The notes beneath the pieces are model-generated. The model saw only the letters and a program-made list of their open reading frames with translations. It was not told the origin of the DNA and did no database searches. DNA of 64,000 nucleotides from Rubrivivax sp. GTDB lineage: Bacteria; Pseudomonadota; Gammaproteobacteria; Burkholderiales; Burkholderiaceae_C. A program made the position numbers and the translations under genes. This document shows positions 18,000 through 27,636 of this stretch, piece by piece. The stretch spans positions 22,382-86,381 of the forward strand of contig JAUXVE010000079.1 in NCBI GenBank assembly GCA_030680415.1. The letters run 5' to 3'. Every line of letters starts with the position of its first letter. The first letter of the stretch is position 1.

Positions 18000-18617
18000 T
18001 TACGCCTTGGGCGGCGCCGTGTCGATGAAACTCGGCCGCGCGGCCAGCTTGTCGGCCAGCTTGTTCAGGTTGGGTTGGTCGGCGCGCCAGTCGATTTGCG
18101 GGAAGCGAAAGTCGAGGTAGCCCAAGGCACAGCCGACGGCCACGTCGGCCAGGGTGTAGTGGTTGCCGGCGCAGAAAGGCTTGTCGCCGAGTCCCTGCGC
18201 CATGGCCTTGACGGTGGCGTGCACGCGGCTCATCTGGCGGTCGATCCAGGCCGGCGAGCGCTGCGCTTCGGTGCGCCCGCCCCAGGTGGCCTCCAGGCGC
18301 GCCAGGATCGCGGCGTCCAGCAGGCCGTCGGCCAGCGCCTCCCAGGTGCGTACCTCGGTGCGTTCGCGGCCGGAAGGCGGGATCAGCTTGCCCACCGGTG
18401 ACAGCGTGTCGAGGTACTCGACGATGACGCGTGAATCGAAGACCGCTTCGCCGCCCTCCATCACCAGGCACGGCACCTTGCCCAGCGGGTTGCTGGCCAG
18501 CATGGCGTCGCTGGCCCAGACGTCTTCCAGCACGAACTGGAAGTCGAGCTTCTTCTCGGCCATCACCACGCGCACCTTGCGCACGTAGGGGCTGCTCAGC
18601 GATCCGATCAGTTTCAT
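18000..18617 (-). CDS. Glutathione S-transferase family protein
   Basis: 205 residues from the ATG at 18617; a second ATG 21 bp upstream is possible. The N-terminal thioredoxin-like domain has SLSSPYVRKVRVVMAEK, with the likely thiol-activating Ser/Tyr, then NPLGKVPCLV and the gamma-glutamyl-binding DSRVIVEYL. The C-terminal all-helical domain contains YTLADVAVGCALGYLDF. Conjugation or thiol-transfer with glutathione in the cytosol; substrate unknown. Lies 39 bp upstream of metX on the same strand and probably shares its transcript. Confidence 0.88.
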   Translation of the reverse strand: MKLIGSLSSPYVRKVRVVMAEKKLDFQFVLEDVWASDAMLASNPLGKVPCLVMEGGEAVFDSRVIVEYLDTLSPVGKLIPPSGRERTEVRTWEALADGLLDAAILARLEATWGGRTEAQRSPAWIDRQMSRVHATVKAMAQGLGDKPFCAGNHYTLADVAVGCALGYLDFRFPQIDWRADQPNLNKLADKLAARPSFIDTAPPKA

Positions 18618-19208
18618 CTTGTGCTTGACGCTTCTCATCCCTGTGGGCGGTCGATTCTAGCCAGCGCCACCCGGCGCCGTGGGTGGCGGCTGTCGCGTGG
18701 AATCCACGCCTGCCGGCCGCCCCGGCAGCGCCAGTTCGGCCGTCGCCGGTGCCATGCGCGACACCGCGGCACCGCCGCGCACCACCATCGCAGCCACCTC
18801 CAGCATGGCGGCCGAGCCCAGCGCGTACCAGGAGGCCATCACGCAGTCGTGGCCGAAGCCCAGGTTGACGCCCGCGGCCATCAACTCCGGCACGCGTGAT
18901 CATGCCGCGGCGGATCGGCAAAGGGGCGGTCATGGCTGGCAAGGCCTGCAGCAAGGTCGGGGCCAGGGCATGAGACGGCGCGCCGGCCGCGGTCCCAGGG
19001 CACTGCTTCACGCTGCCGGCGCCTGTCCCGAGCCAGGCGAGGAGCCCCGCTTGTCACGGCAGGGCAACAGGTGCACACTGCCTTTCACGGTGTCTCCACC
19101 GTCGTTGCGGCTCCCACGCCCTCTCCCTTCTTGCTCCCCTTCCCCCCCATTTCCGCGGCCTGCAGCCTTGCTGCGGCCCGTTTGCCCACCCTTGCAAAGG
19201 AGGTTCTG
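18618..19208. other. Long intergenic stretch before hpf
   Basis: 591 bases. It contains a cytosine-deaminase relic on the minus strand (18779-18920). Just before hpf there is a pyrimidine-rich stretch (about 19110-19160), then the strong ribosome site of hpf. No rpoN is present here, although in many Betaproteobacteria rpoN precedes hpf. Confidence 0.5.
18779..18920 (-). pseudogene. Remnant of cytosine deaminase family amidohydrolase
   Basis: On the minus strand the sequence reads PIRRGMITR, then in the neighbouring frame VPELMAAGVNLGFGHDCV, WYALGSAAMLEVAAM. E. coli CodA has [24 protein letters not shown] and WYPLGTANMLQVLHM in the same order, so the match is clear across about 45 residues with one frameshift. 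The metal-binding HD of GHD is kept. The rest of a protein of about 420 residues is missing on both sides. A decayed gene piece with no expected product. Confidence 0.75.
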
Positions 19209-19550
19209 ATGAACTTGACGATCAGCGGACATCATCTTGAAGTCACGCCCGCACTCCGGGAGTACGTACTCACAAAGCTGGATCGCGTGACACGGCACTT
19301 CGATCAGGTGGTCGATGTGAACGTATTGCTGACGGTCGAGAAGCTGAAGGAAAAGGAACGAAGGCAGAAGGCCGAAGTCACGCTGCACGTGAAAGGGCGC
19401 GACATCTTCGTCGAGCAGGCGCATGAAGACCTCTACGCCGCCATCGACCAGCTGATGGACAAGCTCGACCGCCAGGTGGTGCGCCACAAGGATCGTCTGC
19501 AGGACCATCACCACGAGTCGCCCAAGCGCACCTCCACCGACGCGGTCTGA
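19209..19550 (+). CDS. hpf: Ribosome hibernation promoting factor, short form
   Basis: 113 residues from the ATG at 19209, preceded by the strong site AAAGGAGG. Begins [20 protein letters not shown], the HPF/YfiA fold, with the basic and amphipathic segment [19 protein letters not shown]. It lacks the C-terminal domain of long HPF, so it is the short type that promotes 100S dimers together with RMF in E. coli. Acts at the decoding centre of stalled ribosomes in stationary phase. Followed by a rho-independent terminator, then ptsN and hprK, a common gene order in this group. Confidence 0.93.
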   Translation: MNLTISGHHLEVTPALREYVLTKLDRVTRHFDQVVDVNVLLTVEKLKEKERRQKAEVTLHVKGRDIFVEQAHEDLYAAIDQLMDKLDRQVVRHKDRLQDHHHESPKRTSTDAV

Positions 19551-19581
19551 GGCCGCGCTGGGCACCCGAGTGGTATTTGAC

Positions 19582-19604
19582 AACGGCCCCGCGGGGCCGT
19601 TTTC
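19582..19604 (+). terminator. Rho-independent terminator after hpf
   Basis: Stem AACGGCCCC / GGGGCCGTT with a 2-base loop, followed by TTTT, starting 31 bp after the hpf stop. The most convincing intrinsic terminator in the window. Confidence 0.8.
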
Positions 19605-19810
19605 CATAGCCCGGCCGACGGGCCCGGCGCACCCACGATTCCGTTTATCGGCAATAGTTGTTGCTGCAGTGCCGCATGAACCGTCATACCCACCCGATTC
19701 CGGGTCCCCCCGCGGTGCGCTGGCCCCGCAGCGGTTGCTATGATCATCGGCTTTCGTAACATCTTTGTTGGCCGTCTGGCGCCTGCGCCGCGGCGAAGAG
19801 GAATGGTCTG

Positions 19811-20281
19811 ATGAACCGTCTCGCCGCGATCCTGCCCGCCAGCAACGTGCTGGTGAATGTGGATGCGACCAGCAAGAAGCGCGTCTTCGAGCAGGCGGGC
19901 TTGCTGTTCGAGAACCAGCACGCCATCGCCCGCGGCATCGTCACCGACAACCTGTTCGCCCGCGAACGGCTCGGTTCCACCGGGCTGGGCCACGCGGTGG
20001 CGATTCCGCACGGCCGTATCAAGGGCCTGAAGAACCCGCTGGCGGCGGTGTTGCGCGTGCAGCAGCCGATCCCCTTCGACGCCCCCGACGACGCGCCGGT
20101 GTCGCTGCTGATCTTCCTGCTGGTGCCCGAGGCGGCCACCCAGCGCCACCTGGAGATCCTGTCCGAGATCGCCGAGATGCTGTCCGACCGTGCATTGCGC
20201 GAGCGTCTGATGAGCGAGCCCGAAGCGGCTGGCGTGCACAAGCTGATCTCCGACTGGGAACCATTGAAGTCGGTGGCGTGA
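19811..20281 (+). CDS. ptsN: PTS nitrogen regulatory protein IIA
   Basis: 156 residues with GAGGAA upstream of the ATG. The phosphorylated residue is H67 in [13 protein letters not shown]; the EIIA-fructose/mannitol-like fold spans the protein. EIIA-Ntr accepts phosphate from NPr and controls potassium uptake, phosphate response and other processes through protein contacts, without sugar transport. The gene follows hpf and precedes hprK, whose product phosphorylates the HPr/NPr partner. A TATGAT hexamer at 19739-19744 may be the -10 of its promoter, but no good -35 is seen. Confidence 0.93.
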   Translation: MNRLAAILPASNVLVNVDATSKKRVFEQAGLLFENQHAIARGIVTDNLFARERLGSTGLGHAVAIPHGRIKGLKNPLAAVLRVQQPIPFDAPDDAPVSLLIFLLVPEAATQRHLEILSEIAEMLSDRALRERLMSEPEAAGVHKLISDWEPLKSVA

Positions 20282-20396
20282 CCCCCCCCCGAAGCGCCTG
20301 CGGCGCTCCCCCCCCGGGGGGCGCTGCCAGCGGTCCGGCAAAGCCGGTCCCGCGGCGGCCGCTTGGCGGCGATGGCACTGCGCCGGCGATTCGGAA
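20282..20396. other. GC palindrome stretch between ptsN and hprK
   Basis: Contains poly-C and poly-G blocks that can pair (CCCCCCCC near 20310 with GGGGGG just after) and further CGG/CCG palindromes. Similar in style to the repeat in the metX tail. No gene. Could weaken or stop transcription between ptsN and hprK. Confidence 0.4.
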
Positions 20397-21353
20397 GTGA
20401 AACCGACGTCCATCAGCGCCGAAGCGCTGTTCGAGGCGCACCGCGAGACGATGCGCTGGGCCTGGATCGCCGGCCACGCCCACCCTGAGCGCCGTTTCGA
20501 CGACGCCGCCGTGCGCGACGCGCGCTCCGCGGCCGATCTGGTGGGTTACCTGAACTACATCCACCCCTACCGGGTGCAGATCCTCGGCAGCCGCGAGGTC
20601 GCCTACCTCGCGGCGTCGGCGCCCGAGGACCAGGAGCGCCGCATCTCGCGCATCGTGACGCTGGAGCCGCCGGTGCTCATCGTCGCCGACGCGCAGCTAC
20701 CGCCCGAACGTCTGGTGGCGATGTGCGACCGCGCCGAGATCCCGCTCTTCGTCACCGGCGAATCGGCCGGCCACGTCGTCGACGTCGTGCGCGGCTACCT
20801 GGCCCAGCACTTCGCCGAGCGCAGCACGCGGCATGGCGTGTTCATGGACATCCTGGGCCTGGGCGTGTTGCTGACCGGCGAATCCGGCCTGGGCAAGAGC
20901 GAGCTCGGGCTGGAACTCATCTCGCGCGGCCATGGCCTGGTGGCCGACGACGCGGTGGACATCTACCGCATCAGCCAGACCGCGCTCGAAGGACGCTGCC
21001 CCGAACTGCTGCAGAACCTGCTCGAAGTGCGCGGCATCGGCCTGCTCGACATCAAGGCCATCTTCGGCGAGACCGCGGTGCGGCGCAAGATGCGCCTGAA
21101 GCTCATCGTGCACCTGGTGCGCAAGGAAACCATGGAGCGCGAGTTCGAGCGCCTGCCCTACGAGCCGCTGTACGAGGACATCCTCGGCCTGCCGGTGCGC
21201 AAGGTGGTGATCGCCGTGGACGCCGGCCGCAACCTGGCGGTGCTGGTCGAAGCCGCGGTGCGCAACACCGTGCTGCAGCTGCGCGGCATCGACACCTACC
21301 AGGATTTCATCCAGCGCCACCAGAAGGCGATGGAGCGCGACGACGGCGGGTGA
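20397..21353 (+). CDS. hprK: HPr kinase/phosphorylase
   Basis: 318 residues, GTG start; the N-terminus [16 protein letters not shown] matches the usual betaproteobacterial start. Walker A GESGLGKS at 161-168, catalytic His in [10 protein letters not shown] (H146), and the family signature [15 protein letters not shown]. In Proteobacteria it phosphorylates HPr on Ser and links the partial PTS to metabolism and cell envelope traits. The gene lies 115 bp after ptsN with a GC-rich palindrome between. Convergent with fur. Confidence 0.95.
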   Translation: MKPTSISAEALFEAHRETMRWAWIAGHAHPERRFDDAAVRDARSAADLVGYLNYIHPYRVQILGSREVAYLAASAPEDQERRISRIVTLEPPVLIVADAQLPPERLVAMCDRAEIPLFVTGESAGHVVDVVRGYLAQHFAERSTRHGVFMDILGLGVLLTGESGLGKSELGLELISRGHGLVADDAVDIYRISQTALEGRCPELLQNLLEVRGIGLLDIKAIFGETAVRRKMRLKLIVHLVRKETMEREFERLPYEPLYEDILGLPVRKVVIAVDAGRNLAVLVEAAVRNTVLQLRGIDTYQDFIQRHQKAMERDDGG

Positions 21354-21409
21354 GAGCCCGCCAGGCCGGCGCCGTGCGCTCTTCGCCCCCCCCCCCCCGC
21401 GGGGCCGGG

Positions 21410-21841
21410 CTACTTCACGTTGCGGTGCTCGCACTGCGCCTTGGTGCAGCGCGCGTACAGAGCCAGCGAGTGCTCCTGCAGCTCGAAGCCGCGGGTCATG
21501 GCGATGGTGCGCTGGCGCTGTTCGATCTCGGCGTCGAAGAACTCCTCGACGCGGCCGCAGTCCAGGCACACCAGGTGGTCGTGGTGCTGGCCCTCGTTGA
21601 GCTCGAACACTGCCTTGCCCGACTCGAAGTTGCTGCGCCGCAGCAGCCCGGCGTGCTCGAACTGCATCAGCACGCGGTAGACGGTGGCCAGGCCGATGTC
21701 GGCGCCCTCGGCGAGCAAGACCTTGAACACGTCCTCGGCGGTGAGGTGCCGGCGCTCGGTGCGCTGGAACACTTCCAGGATCTTGATGCGCGGCAGCGTG
21801 GCCTTCAGGCCGCTGCTCTTCAACTCGTCGGCATGCGTCAT
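21410..21841 (-). CDS. fur: Ferric uptake regulator
   Basis: 143 residues. N-terminal winged helix (GLKATLPRIKILEVF, then LTAEDVFKVL and GLATVYRVL). Metal sites: HHDHLVCLDCG with C92/C95, and C132/C137 near the C-terminus. Dimeric iron-dependent repressor. Divergent from bamE with a 107-bp gap, the order seen in many Betaproteobacteria. A run of 13 C residues lies between its end and that of hprK (21386-21398). Confidence 0.96.
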   Translation of the reverse strand: MTHADELKSSGLKATLPRIKILEVFQRTERRHLTAEDVFKVLLAEGADIGLATVYRVLMQFEHAGLLRRSNFESGKAVFELNEGQHHDHLVCLDCGRVEEFFDAEIEQRQRTIAMTRGFELQEHSLALYARCTKAQCEHRNVK

Positions 21842-21948
21842 TCAGCGTCCCCGGGGTTTGCGCCGCTAAAATGGGTCGATCATAGCCAGCCGGGCAGTGC
21901 TCGGTTGTGCCCATCGGCGACGCCGCCGCCGCCCCTCACCCCGCAGCC

Positions 21949-22470
21949 ATGCAACGACGACTGATCCTTCTCGGTACCCTGGCCGCCGGCACCCTGCTGG
22001 CCGGCTGCGAGTCGCTGCAGCGCACCGACAGCTTCATGGGGCTGATCACGCCCTACCGCATCGACATCGTGCAGGGCAACGCCGTCACGCGCGAGCAGGC
22101 GGCGTTGCTCAGGCCGGGCCTGACGCGGCTGCAGGTGCGCGACATCCTGGGCACGCCGCTCATCGCCGACCCCTTCCACGCCGAGCGCTGGGACTACATT
22201 TTCACGATGCGCCGGCCCAACACCGCCGCGCAGCGCCGCAGCGTGGTGGTGCTGTTCGAAGGCGACGTGGTGAAGTCGGTGGAGGCTGCCGAGTTGCCCT
22301 CAGAGCACGAGTTCGTGGCTTCGATCAGCCGCCACAAGGACCTGAAGGTCCCCAAGCTGGAACTGAGCGAGGACGAGCGCAAGGCGCTGCCGCCGCCGGT
22401 GCGGCGCGAGGCTCCGCCGGCCGAACCCATGGGCCCGGTGCGCGAGTACCCGCCGCTGGAAAAGTCCTGA
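21949..22470 (+). CDS. bamE: Outer membrane assembly lipoprotein BamE (SmpA/OmlA)
   Basis: 173 residues from the ATG at 21949, which opens a signal peptide ending in LLAGC with lipidated C20. Core domain: [38 protein letters not shown]...WDYIF, the BamE signature. Part of the Bam complex inserting beta-barrels into the outer membrane. A proline-rich tail after residue 140 is longer than in E. coli. Upstream is a TAAAAT hexamer (21867-21872), a possible -10. dapB begins 7 bp after the stop. Confidence 0.93.
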   Translation: MQRRLILLGTLAAGTLLAGCESLQRTDSFMGLITPYRIDIVQGNAVTREQAALLRPGLTRLQVRDILGTPLIADPFHAERWDYIFTMRRPNTAAQRRSVVVLFEGDVVKSVEAAELPSEHEFVASISRHKDLKVPKLELSEDERKALPPPVRREAPPAEPMGPVREYPPLEKS

Positions 22471-22477
22471 GGGCTGC

Positions 22478-23281
22478 ATGTCGAGAGTCGCCGTCGCCGG
22501 AGCCTCGGGCCGCATGGGGCGCATGCTGGTCGAAGCCGTGCTGGGCAGCGCTGACTGCACACTGGCCGGCGCACTGGACATCGCCGGCAGCCCGGCGCTG
22601 GGTCAGGATGCCGGCACTCTTCTCGGCCGCAACACCGGCGTGGCGGTCACCGCCGACCTGCACGCGGCACTGGCCGGCGCCGACGTGCTGATCGACTTCA
22701 CGCGCCCCGAAGGCACGCTGGCGCACCTGGCGGTGTGCCGCGAACTCGGCGTCAGGGCCGTCATCGGCACCACCGGCTTCACGCCGCAGCAACGGGCCGA
22801 GATCGCGGCGCACGCCGAACACATCGCCATCGTGCTGGCGCCCAACATGAGCGTGGGCGTCAACGTCATGCTGCGGCTGCTGGACATGGCCGCACGCGCG
22901 CTCGGCGAGGGCTACGACATCGAGGTCATCGAGGCCCACCACCGGCACAAGGTCGACGCGCCCAGCGGCACCGCACTGGCCATGGGCGAGGTGCTGGCGG
23001 CGGCGCGCGGCGTCGACCTGGCGACACACGGCGTGCTCACGCGCCACGGCCACACCGGCGAGCGGCCGGCAGGCGCCATCGGCTTTGCCACCGTGCGCGG
23101 CGGCGACATCGTCGGCGACCACACCGTGCTCTTCGCCGGCACCGGCGAGCGTCTCGAGATCACCCATCGCAGCAGCAGCCGTGCCAACTACGCGGCAGGC
23201 AGCCTGCGTGCGGCGCGCTTCGTTGCCGGGCAAGCGCGAGGCTTGTTCGGCATGGACCAGGTGCTGGGCCTGGCGGCATGA
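22478..23281 (+). CDS. dapB: 4-hydroxy-tetrahydrodipicolinate reductase
   Basis: 267 residues. NAD(P)-binding GASGRMGR at 8-15; IGTTGF and NMSVGVNV follow. The active-site signature is [15 protein letters not shown], with the catalytic His and Lys. Reduces the DapA product in lysine and diaminopimelate synthesis, feeding peptidoglycan. Follows bamE closely and precedes exbB, all on the plus strand. Full length. Confidence 0.96.
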   Translation: MSRVAVAGASGRMGRMLVEAVLGSADCTLAGALDIAGSPALGQDAGTLLGRNTGVAVTADLHAALAGADVLIDFTRPEGTLAHLAVCRELGVRAVIGTTGFTPQQRAEIAAHAEHIAIVLAPNMSVGVNVMLRLLDMAARALGEGYDIEVIEAHHRHKVDAPSGTALAMGEVLAAARGVDLATHGVLTRHGHTGERPAGAIGFATVRGGDIVGDHTVLFAGTGERLEITHRSSSRANYAAGSLRAARFVAGQARGLFGMDQVLGLAA

Positions 23282-23316
23282 CGCCGCGGCCGCCGGACTC
23301 GGCGCATCGCTGACCC

Positions 23317-23976
23317 ATGCAAGGGTTGAATCACTTCTGGGAGTCAAGCGACGGCGTCGGCCGCGCGGTGGCGCTGCTGCTGCTGGCGATGTCGGTGTCG
23401 GCCTGGGTGTTGATCCTCTGGAAGGGCTGGGTGCTGCGCCGTGCCGCCGGCGACATCGCCCGCGCCGTGCCGGCTTTCTGGGACGCCGCCTCGCTGGACG
23501 ACGGCCGCTCGCGGCTGGCCGCGCTGGACCGCGAGCGCGTGCTGCTGCCGCTGCTGGACGCCGCGGCCATGCAGCCCGCGGCGGGCACGCTGGAGACCTC
23601 GGGGCAACTCGAATCGCAGCTCACGCGACGGCTGCGCGACGCGCTGCATCGTGGCCTGGCGCACCTGCAGTTCGGTCAGGTGCTGCTGGCTTCGGTGGGC
23701 AGCACGGCACCCTTCGTGGGCCTGTTCGGCACCGTCTGGGCGATCTACCACGCGCTGGTGGGCGTGGCGGCGGCCGGCAGCATCAGCATCGACAAGGTCT
23801 CGGGGCCGATCGGCGAGGCGCTGGTCATGACCGCCGCCGGCATTGCCGTGGCGGTGCCGGCGGTACTGGCCTACAACGTGTTCGGCAAGCGGGTCTCGGG
23901 CTGCGAGGCCGAACTGGAAGGCTTTGCCCACGACCTGCGCGAGATGGTCCTGGACACCAGGCGAGACCGGGCCTGA
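23317..23976 (+). CDS. exbB: MotA/TolQ/ExbB proton channel protein
   Basis: 219 residues with three membrane segments: about 18-37, 125-150 (FGQVLLASVGSTAPFVGLFGTVWAIY) and 165-190. The last two contain the small residues typical of the ExbB/TolQ pore. With ExbD, encoded next, it converts proton motive force to movement of TonB or TolA. Whether it serves TonB or Tol cannot be read from this pair alone, since no tonB or tolA is nearby; the Fur gene a few genes upstream is only suggestive. Confidence 0.88.
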   Translation: MQGLNHFWESSDGVGRAVALLLLAMSVSAWVLILWKGWVLRRAAGDIARAVPAFWDAASLDDGRSRLAALDRERVLLPLLDAAAMQPAAGTLETSGQLESQLTRRLRDALHRGLAHLQFGQVLLASVGSTAPFVGLFGTVWAIYHALVGVAAAGSISIDKVSGPIGEALVMTAAGIAVAVPAVLAYNVFGKRVSGCEAELEGFAHDLREMVLDTRRDRA

Positions 23977-23977
23977 C

Positions 23978-24400
23978 ATGAGCTTCGGCCGCCTCGGGCG
24001 CGACCGCGGTTCGCAGCCGATGAGCGACATCAACATGACGCCGCTGATCGATGTCATGCTGGTGCTGCTGGTGATCTTCATCATCACCGCGCCGTTGATG
24101 ACGAGCAGCCTGAAGCTCGACCTGCCGCCGGCCGAAGGCGCCGCGCCCAGCGACGCGCCGGCTTTCCTGGCGCTGGCCATCGACAGCCAGGGCGGCCTGT
24201 TCCTGGGCGAGCAGCCGGCCGGGCGCGAGCAGATCGTCGAGCGTGTGCGTGCCGCCGCCCGGCGCGACCCCGCGACCGAGGTGCAGTTGCGTGCCGACCG
24301 CAGCGTGCCCTACGGCCGCGTCGCCGAGGTCCTCGGCTGGGTGCAGGAGGCCGGGCTCACGCGCATCGGCTTCATCACCGAGGCGCCACCCGGCCCATGA
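23978..24400 (+). CDS. exbD: ExbD/TolR family biopolymer transport protein
   Basis: 140 residues, ATG one base after the exbB stop. One membrane helix near the N-terminus carries the essential Asp (D25 in [15 protein letters not shown]), followed by a periplasmic domain. Partner of the preceding ExbB-type channel. Ends 52 bp before leuS. Confidence 0.9.
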   Translation: MSFGRLGRDRGSQPMSDINMTPLIDVMLVLLVIFIITAPLMTSSLKLDLPPAEGAAPSDAPAFLALAIDSQGGLFLGEQPAGREQIVERVRAAARRDPATEVQLRADRSVPYGRVAEVLGWVQEAGLTRIGFITEAPPGP

Positions 24401-24452
24401 CCGGGGTGGCGGCGGGACGCTACCGCAGGGGCGGCTTCGTAGAATCCCCCCG

Positions 24453-27128
24453 ATGAACGAAAAATACGCCCCCGCCGAAGTCGAAGCCGCCGCGCAGTCG
24501 CATTGGGCCGCGACCGGCGCCTACCGTGTCGGCGAAGACCCGGGCCGGCCCAAGTTCTACGCCTGTTCGATGCTGCCCTACCCCAGCGGCAAGCTGCACA
24601 TGGGGCACGTGCGCAACTACACCATCAACGACATGATGGCGCGCTACCTGCGCATGAAGGGCATGAACGTGCTCATGCCCATGGGCTGGGACGCCTTCGG
24701 TCTGCCGGCCGAAAACGCCGCCATCGCCAACCGCGTGCCCCCGGCGCAGTGGACGCGCGCCAACATCGCCGACATGAAGAGCCAGATGCAGCCGCTGGGC
24801 CTGGCCTTCGACTGGCAACGCGAGATCGCCACCTGCGATGCCAGCTACTACAAGTGGAACCAGTGGTTCTTCCTCAAGATGCTGGAAGCGGGCATCGCCT
24901 ACCGCAAGACGCAGATCGTCAACTGGGACCCGGTGGACCAGACGGTGCTGGCCAACGAGCAGGTCGAAGACGGCCGCGGCTGGCGCAGCGGCGCGCTGGT
25001 GGAAAAGCGCGAGATCCCGGGCTACTACCTGGCGATCACGAAGTACGCCGACGAGCTGCTGGCCGGCGTCAACGACCCCGCGCATCCGGACTTCCTGGCC
25101 GGCTGGCCCGAGCGCGTGCGGCTGATGCAGGAACACTGGATCGGCAAGAGCGAGGGCGTGCGCTTCGCCTTCACGCACGGAATCCGCGACGCCGGCGGCA
25201 CGCCCATCCAGGGCGGCCGCATGCATGTCTTCACGACCCGCGCCGACACCATCATGGGCGTGACCTTCTGTGCCGTGGCGCCCGAACACCCGCTGGCCAC
25301 GCACGCGGCCTTGTCCGACCCCGCACTGGCGGACTTCATAGAACAGTGCAAGAAGGGCGGCACCACCGAGGCCGAACTGGCGCTGCGCGAAAAGGAAGGC
25401 CGGCCGACCGGACTGACGGTGACGCACCCGTTGACCGAACAGCCGGTGCCGCTGTGGGTGGGCAACTATGTGCTGATGGGCTACGGCGACGGCGCCGTGA
25501 TGGGCGTGCCGGCGCACGACGAACGCGACTTCGCGTTCGCCAGGAAGTACGGCATCGACATCCTGCAGGTGATCCACGTCGACGGCGAGCACTTCAGCTA
25601 CGAACACTGGCAGGACTGGTACGCCGACAAGCAGCGCGGCGTCACCATCAACTCGGGCAACTACAGCGGCCTGGGCTACGCTGCGGCGGTGGACGCCATC
25701 GCCGAGGCGCTGGCGAACAAGGGCCTGGGCGAGAAGAAGACGACCTGGCGGCTGCGCGACTGGGGCATCAGCCGCCAGCGCTACTGGGGTACGCCGATCC
25801 CGATCATCCACTGCCCCGGCTGTGGCGACGTGCCGGTGCCCTACCAGGACCTGCCGGTGGTGCTGCCCGAGGACCTGGTGCCCGACGGCAGCGGCAACCC
25901 GCTCAACAAGTGCGAGGCCTTCCTGCACGTCGCCTGCCCGAAGTGCGGCCAGCCGGCACAGCGCGAGACCGACACGATGGACACCTTCGTCGATTCGGCC
26001 TGGTACTACATGCGCTACTGCTGCCCCGACAGCGACAGCGCCATGGTCGACGCGCGCAACGAATACTGGATGCCGATGGACCAGTACATCGGCGGCATCG
26101 AGCACGCCGTGCTGCACCTGCTGTACGCGCGCTTCTGGACCAAGGCCATGCGCGACCTCAAGCTGGTCAGCTTCAGCGAGCCGTTCAGCAGGCTCTTCAC
26201 GCAGGGCATGCTGCTCAACGAGTCGTTCTACCGCGAGGACGACGCCGGCAAGAAACACTGGTTCTACCCCAGCGAAGTCGACGTGCGCTACGACGACAAG
26301 GGCCACCCGGTGGGCGCCACGGCCAAGGCCGACGGGCAAGCGGTGATGCTGGGTGGCATCGAGAAGATGTCCAAGAGCAAGAACAACGTCGTCGAGCCGC
26401 GCGCCATCATTGCCCGCTTCGGCGCCGACACCGCGCGTGTCTTCACGATGTTCGCCGGCCCGCCCGACCAGAGTGCGGCGTGGTCGGACTCGGGCGCCGA
26501 GGGCTCGTTCCGCTTCCTGCGCCGGCTGTGGAACACGGCCGTCAAGCTGGCGCCGCAAATGGCTGCCGCCGCGCCTTCGACGGCCGGTGCCAGCGCCCCC
26601 GCCAGCGCGCTGCGGCGCGACATCCACGGCCTGCTGCGACAGGTCAGCCACGACTACGAACGGCTGCAATACAACACCGTGATCTCGGGCGCGATGAAGA
26701 TGCTCAACGCGATCGACGACGCGCGGCTCGAGCACAGCGTCGCCGATGCCGCGTTGAACCGGGAGGCCGCCGCCGATGCGGCCGTCGTGGTCGAAGCCTT
26801 CGGCATCCTGCTGCGCACGCTGTACCCGGCGGCACCGCACATCACGCACGCGCTGTGGCAGGAGCTCGGGCTGCAGGCCGCGCACGGCGAGATCATCGAC
26901 GCGCCCTGGCCGCAGGTCGACGAGGCGGCGCTGCTGCAGGACGAGATCGAACTCGTGCTGCAGGTCGGCGGCAAGCTGCGCGGCGCGATCCGCGTGCCGG
27001 CCACGGCCAACCGCGCCGCCATCGAGGCCGCGGCGCTGGCCGCGCCCGAGTTCGCGCGCTTTTCCGCAGGCCGGCCGGTGAAGAAGGTGGTCGTGGTGCC
27101 GGGCCGGCTCGTCAATGTCGTCGTCTGA
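24453..27128 (+). CDS. leuS: Leucine--tRNA ligase
   Basis: 891 residues. Class I synthetase: HIGH-type HMGH at 49-52 after PYPSGKL, and KMSKS at 638-642. The editing (CP1) domain contains the T-rich region [11 protein letters not shown] and the aspartate in [10 protein letters not shown]. The C-terminal tRNA-binding part is complete. Charges tRNA-Leu. Its last 14 bases overlap the lptE start, an arrangement common in Betaproteobacteria. Very long antisense frames over this gene are GC artefacts. Confidence 0.97.
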   Translation: MNEKYAPAEVEAAAQSHWAATGAYRVGEDPGRPKFYACSMLPYPSGKLHMGHVRNYTINDMMARYLRMKGMNVLMPMGWDAFGLPAENAAIANRVPPAQWTRANIADMKSQMQPLGLAFDWQREIATCDASYYKWNQWFFLKMLEAGIAYRKTQIVNWDPVDQTVLANEQVEDGRGWRSGALVEKREIPGYYLAITKYADELLAGVNDPAHPDFLAGWPERVRLMQEHWIGKSEGVRFAFTHGIRDAGGTPIQGGRMHVFTTRADTIMGVTFCAVAPEHPLATHAALSDPALADFIEQCKKGGTTEAELALREKEGRPTGLTVTHPLTEQPVPLWVGNYVLMGYGDGAVMGVPAHDERDFAFARKYGIDILQVIHVDGEHFSYEHWQDWYADKQRGVTINSGNYSGLGYAAAVDAIAEALANKGLGEKKTTWRLRDWGISRQRYWGTPIPIIHCPGCGDVPVPYQDLPVVLPEDLVPDGSGNPLNKCEAFLHVACPKCGQPAQRETDTMDTFVDSAWYYMRYCCPDSDSAMVDARNEYWMPMDQYIGGIEHAVLHLLYARFWTKAMRDLKLVSFSEPFSRLFTQGMLLNESFYREDDAGKKHWFYPSEVDVRYDDKGHPVGATAKADGQAVMLGGIEKMSKSKNNVVEPRAIIARFGADTARVFTMFAGPPDQSAAWSDSGAEGSFRFLRRLWNTAVKLAPQMAAAAPSTAGASAPASALRRDIHGLLRQVSHDYERLQYNTVISGAMKMLNAIDDARLEHSVADAALNREAAADAAVVVEAFGILLRTLYPAAPHITHALWQELGLQAAHGEIIDAPWPQVDEAALLQDEIELVLQVGGKLRGAIRVPATANRAAIEAAALAAPEFARFSAGRPVKKVVVVPGRLVNVVV

Positions 27129-27633
27129 AGCACGGCCGCGCCGGGCCTTCCTGGCCGGGATGGCGGGCCTGGCGGGCTTGGCCTCGGGGGCCCTGGGCGG
27201 CTGCAACTTCGCGCTGCGTCAGCCGCCCAGGCTGGGCTTTTCCAGCATCGCACTGGCCGGTTTTGCGCCCCGCTCGCCGCTGCGCCACGAGCTGCAACGA
27301 CAGCTCGCGCAACAGCTGCGCGTGCTCGACGCACCCGCCGTTGCCGACGTCGTGCTGCAGGCGCTGAACGAAGCGCGCGAGCGCAGTGTCGTGGCTTCCA
27401 CCTCGGCGGCCCAGGTGCGGGAGCTGCAGCTGCGACTGAAGTTCGGCTTTCGCGCCCACACGCCTGCCGGCCGCGAGCTGATCCCGCGCGTTGAGCTGCT
27501 GCTGGCGCGCGACCTCAGCTACCGCGAGACCGCGGCGCTGGCCAAGGAGCAGGAAGAAGCCGAGCTGTTCCGCGACATGCAGGCCGACATGGTGTTGCAG
27601 GTACTGCGCCGCCTGGCCGCGGTGCACAACTGA
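27115..27633 (+). CDS. lptE: LPS assembly lipoprotein LptE
   Basis: 172 residues, overlapping leuS by 14 bp. The signal peptide has RR at 9-10 and lipobox ALGGC with C30. The mature part shows the low-similarity LptE fold: N-terminal strand [16 protein letters not shown], then the amphipathic helix of [13 protein letters not shown]. LptE plugs the LptD barrel and helps insert lipopolysaccharide in the outer leaflet; lptD is at 38654-41014. Position between leuS and holA supports the call. Confidence 0.88.
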   Translation: MSSSEARPRRAFLAGMAGLAGLASGALGGCNFALRQPPRLGFSSIALAGFAPRSPLRHELQRQLAQQLRVLDAPAVADVVLQALNEARERSVVASTSAAQVRELQLRLKFGFRAHTPAGRELIPRVELLLARDLSYRETAALAKEQEEAELFRDMQADMVLQVLRRLAAVHN

Positions 27634-27636
27634 CCG

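Noticed and set aside
21386..21398. Run of 13 C as a phase-variation tract
   Set aside because: It lies between the convergent ends of hprK and fur, outside any coding frame or promoter, so slippage would not switch a gene.
24420..27206. 928-codon open frame antisense to leuS
   Set aside because: Third-position GC bias of leuS removes stops on the opposite strand; the translation is His/Arg/Val/Gln-rich low-quality sequence without any domain, while leuS is complete in its frame.
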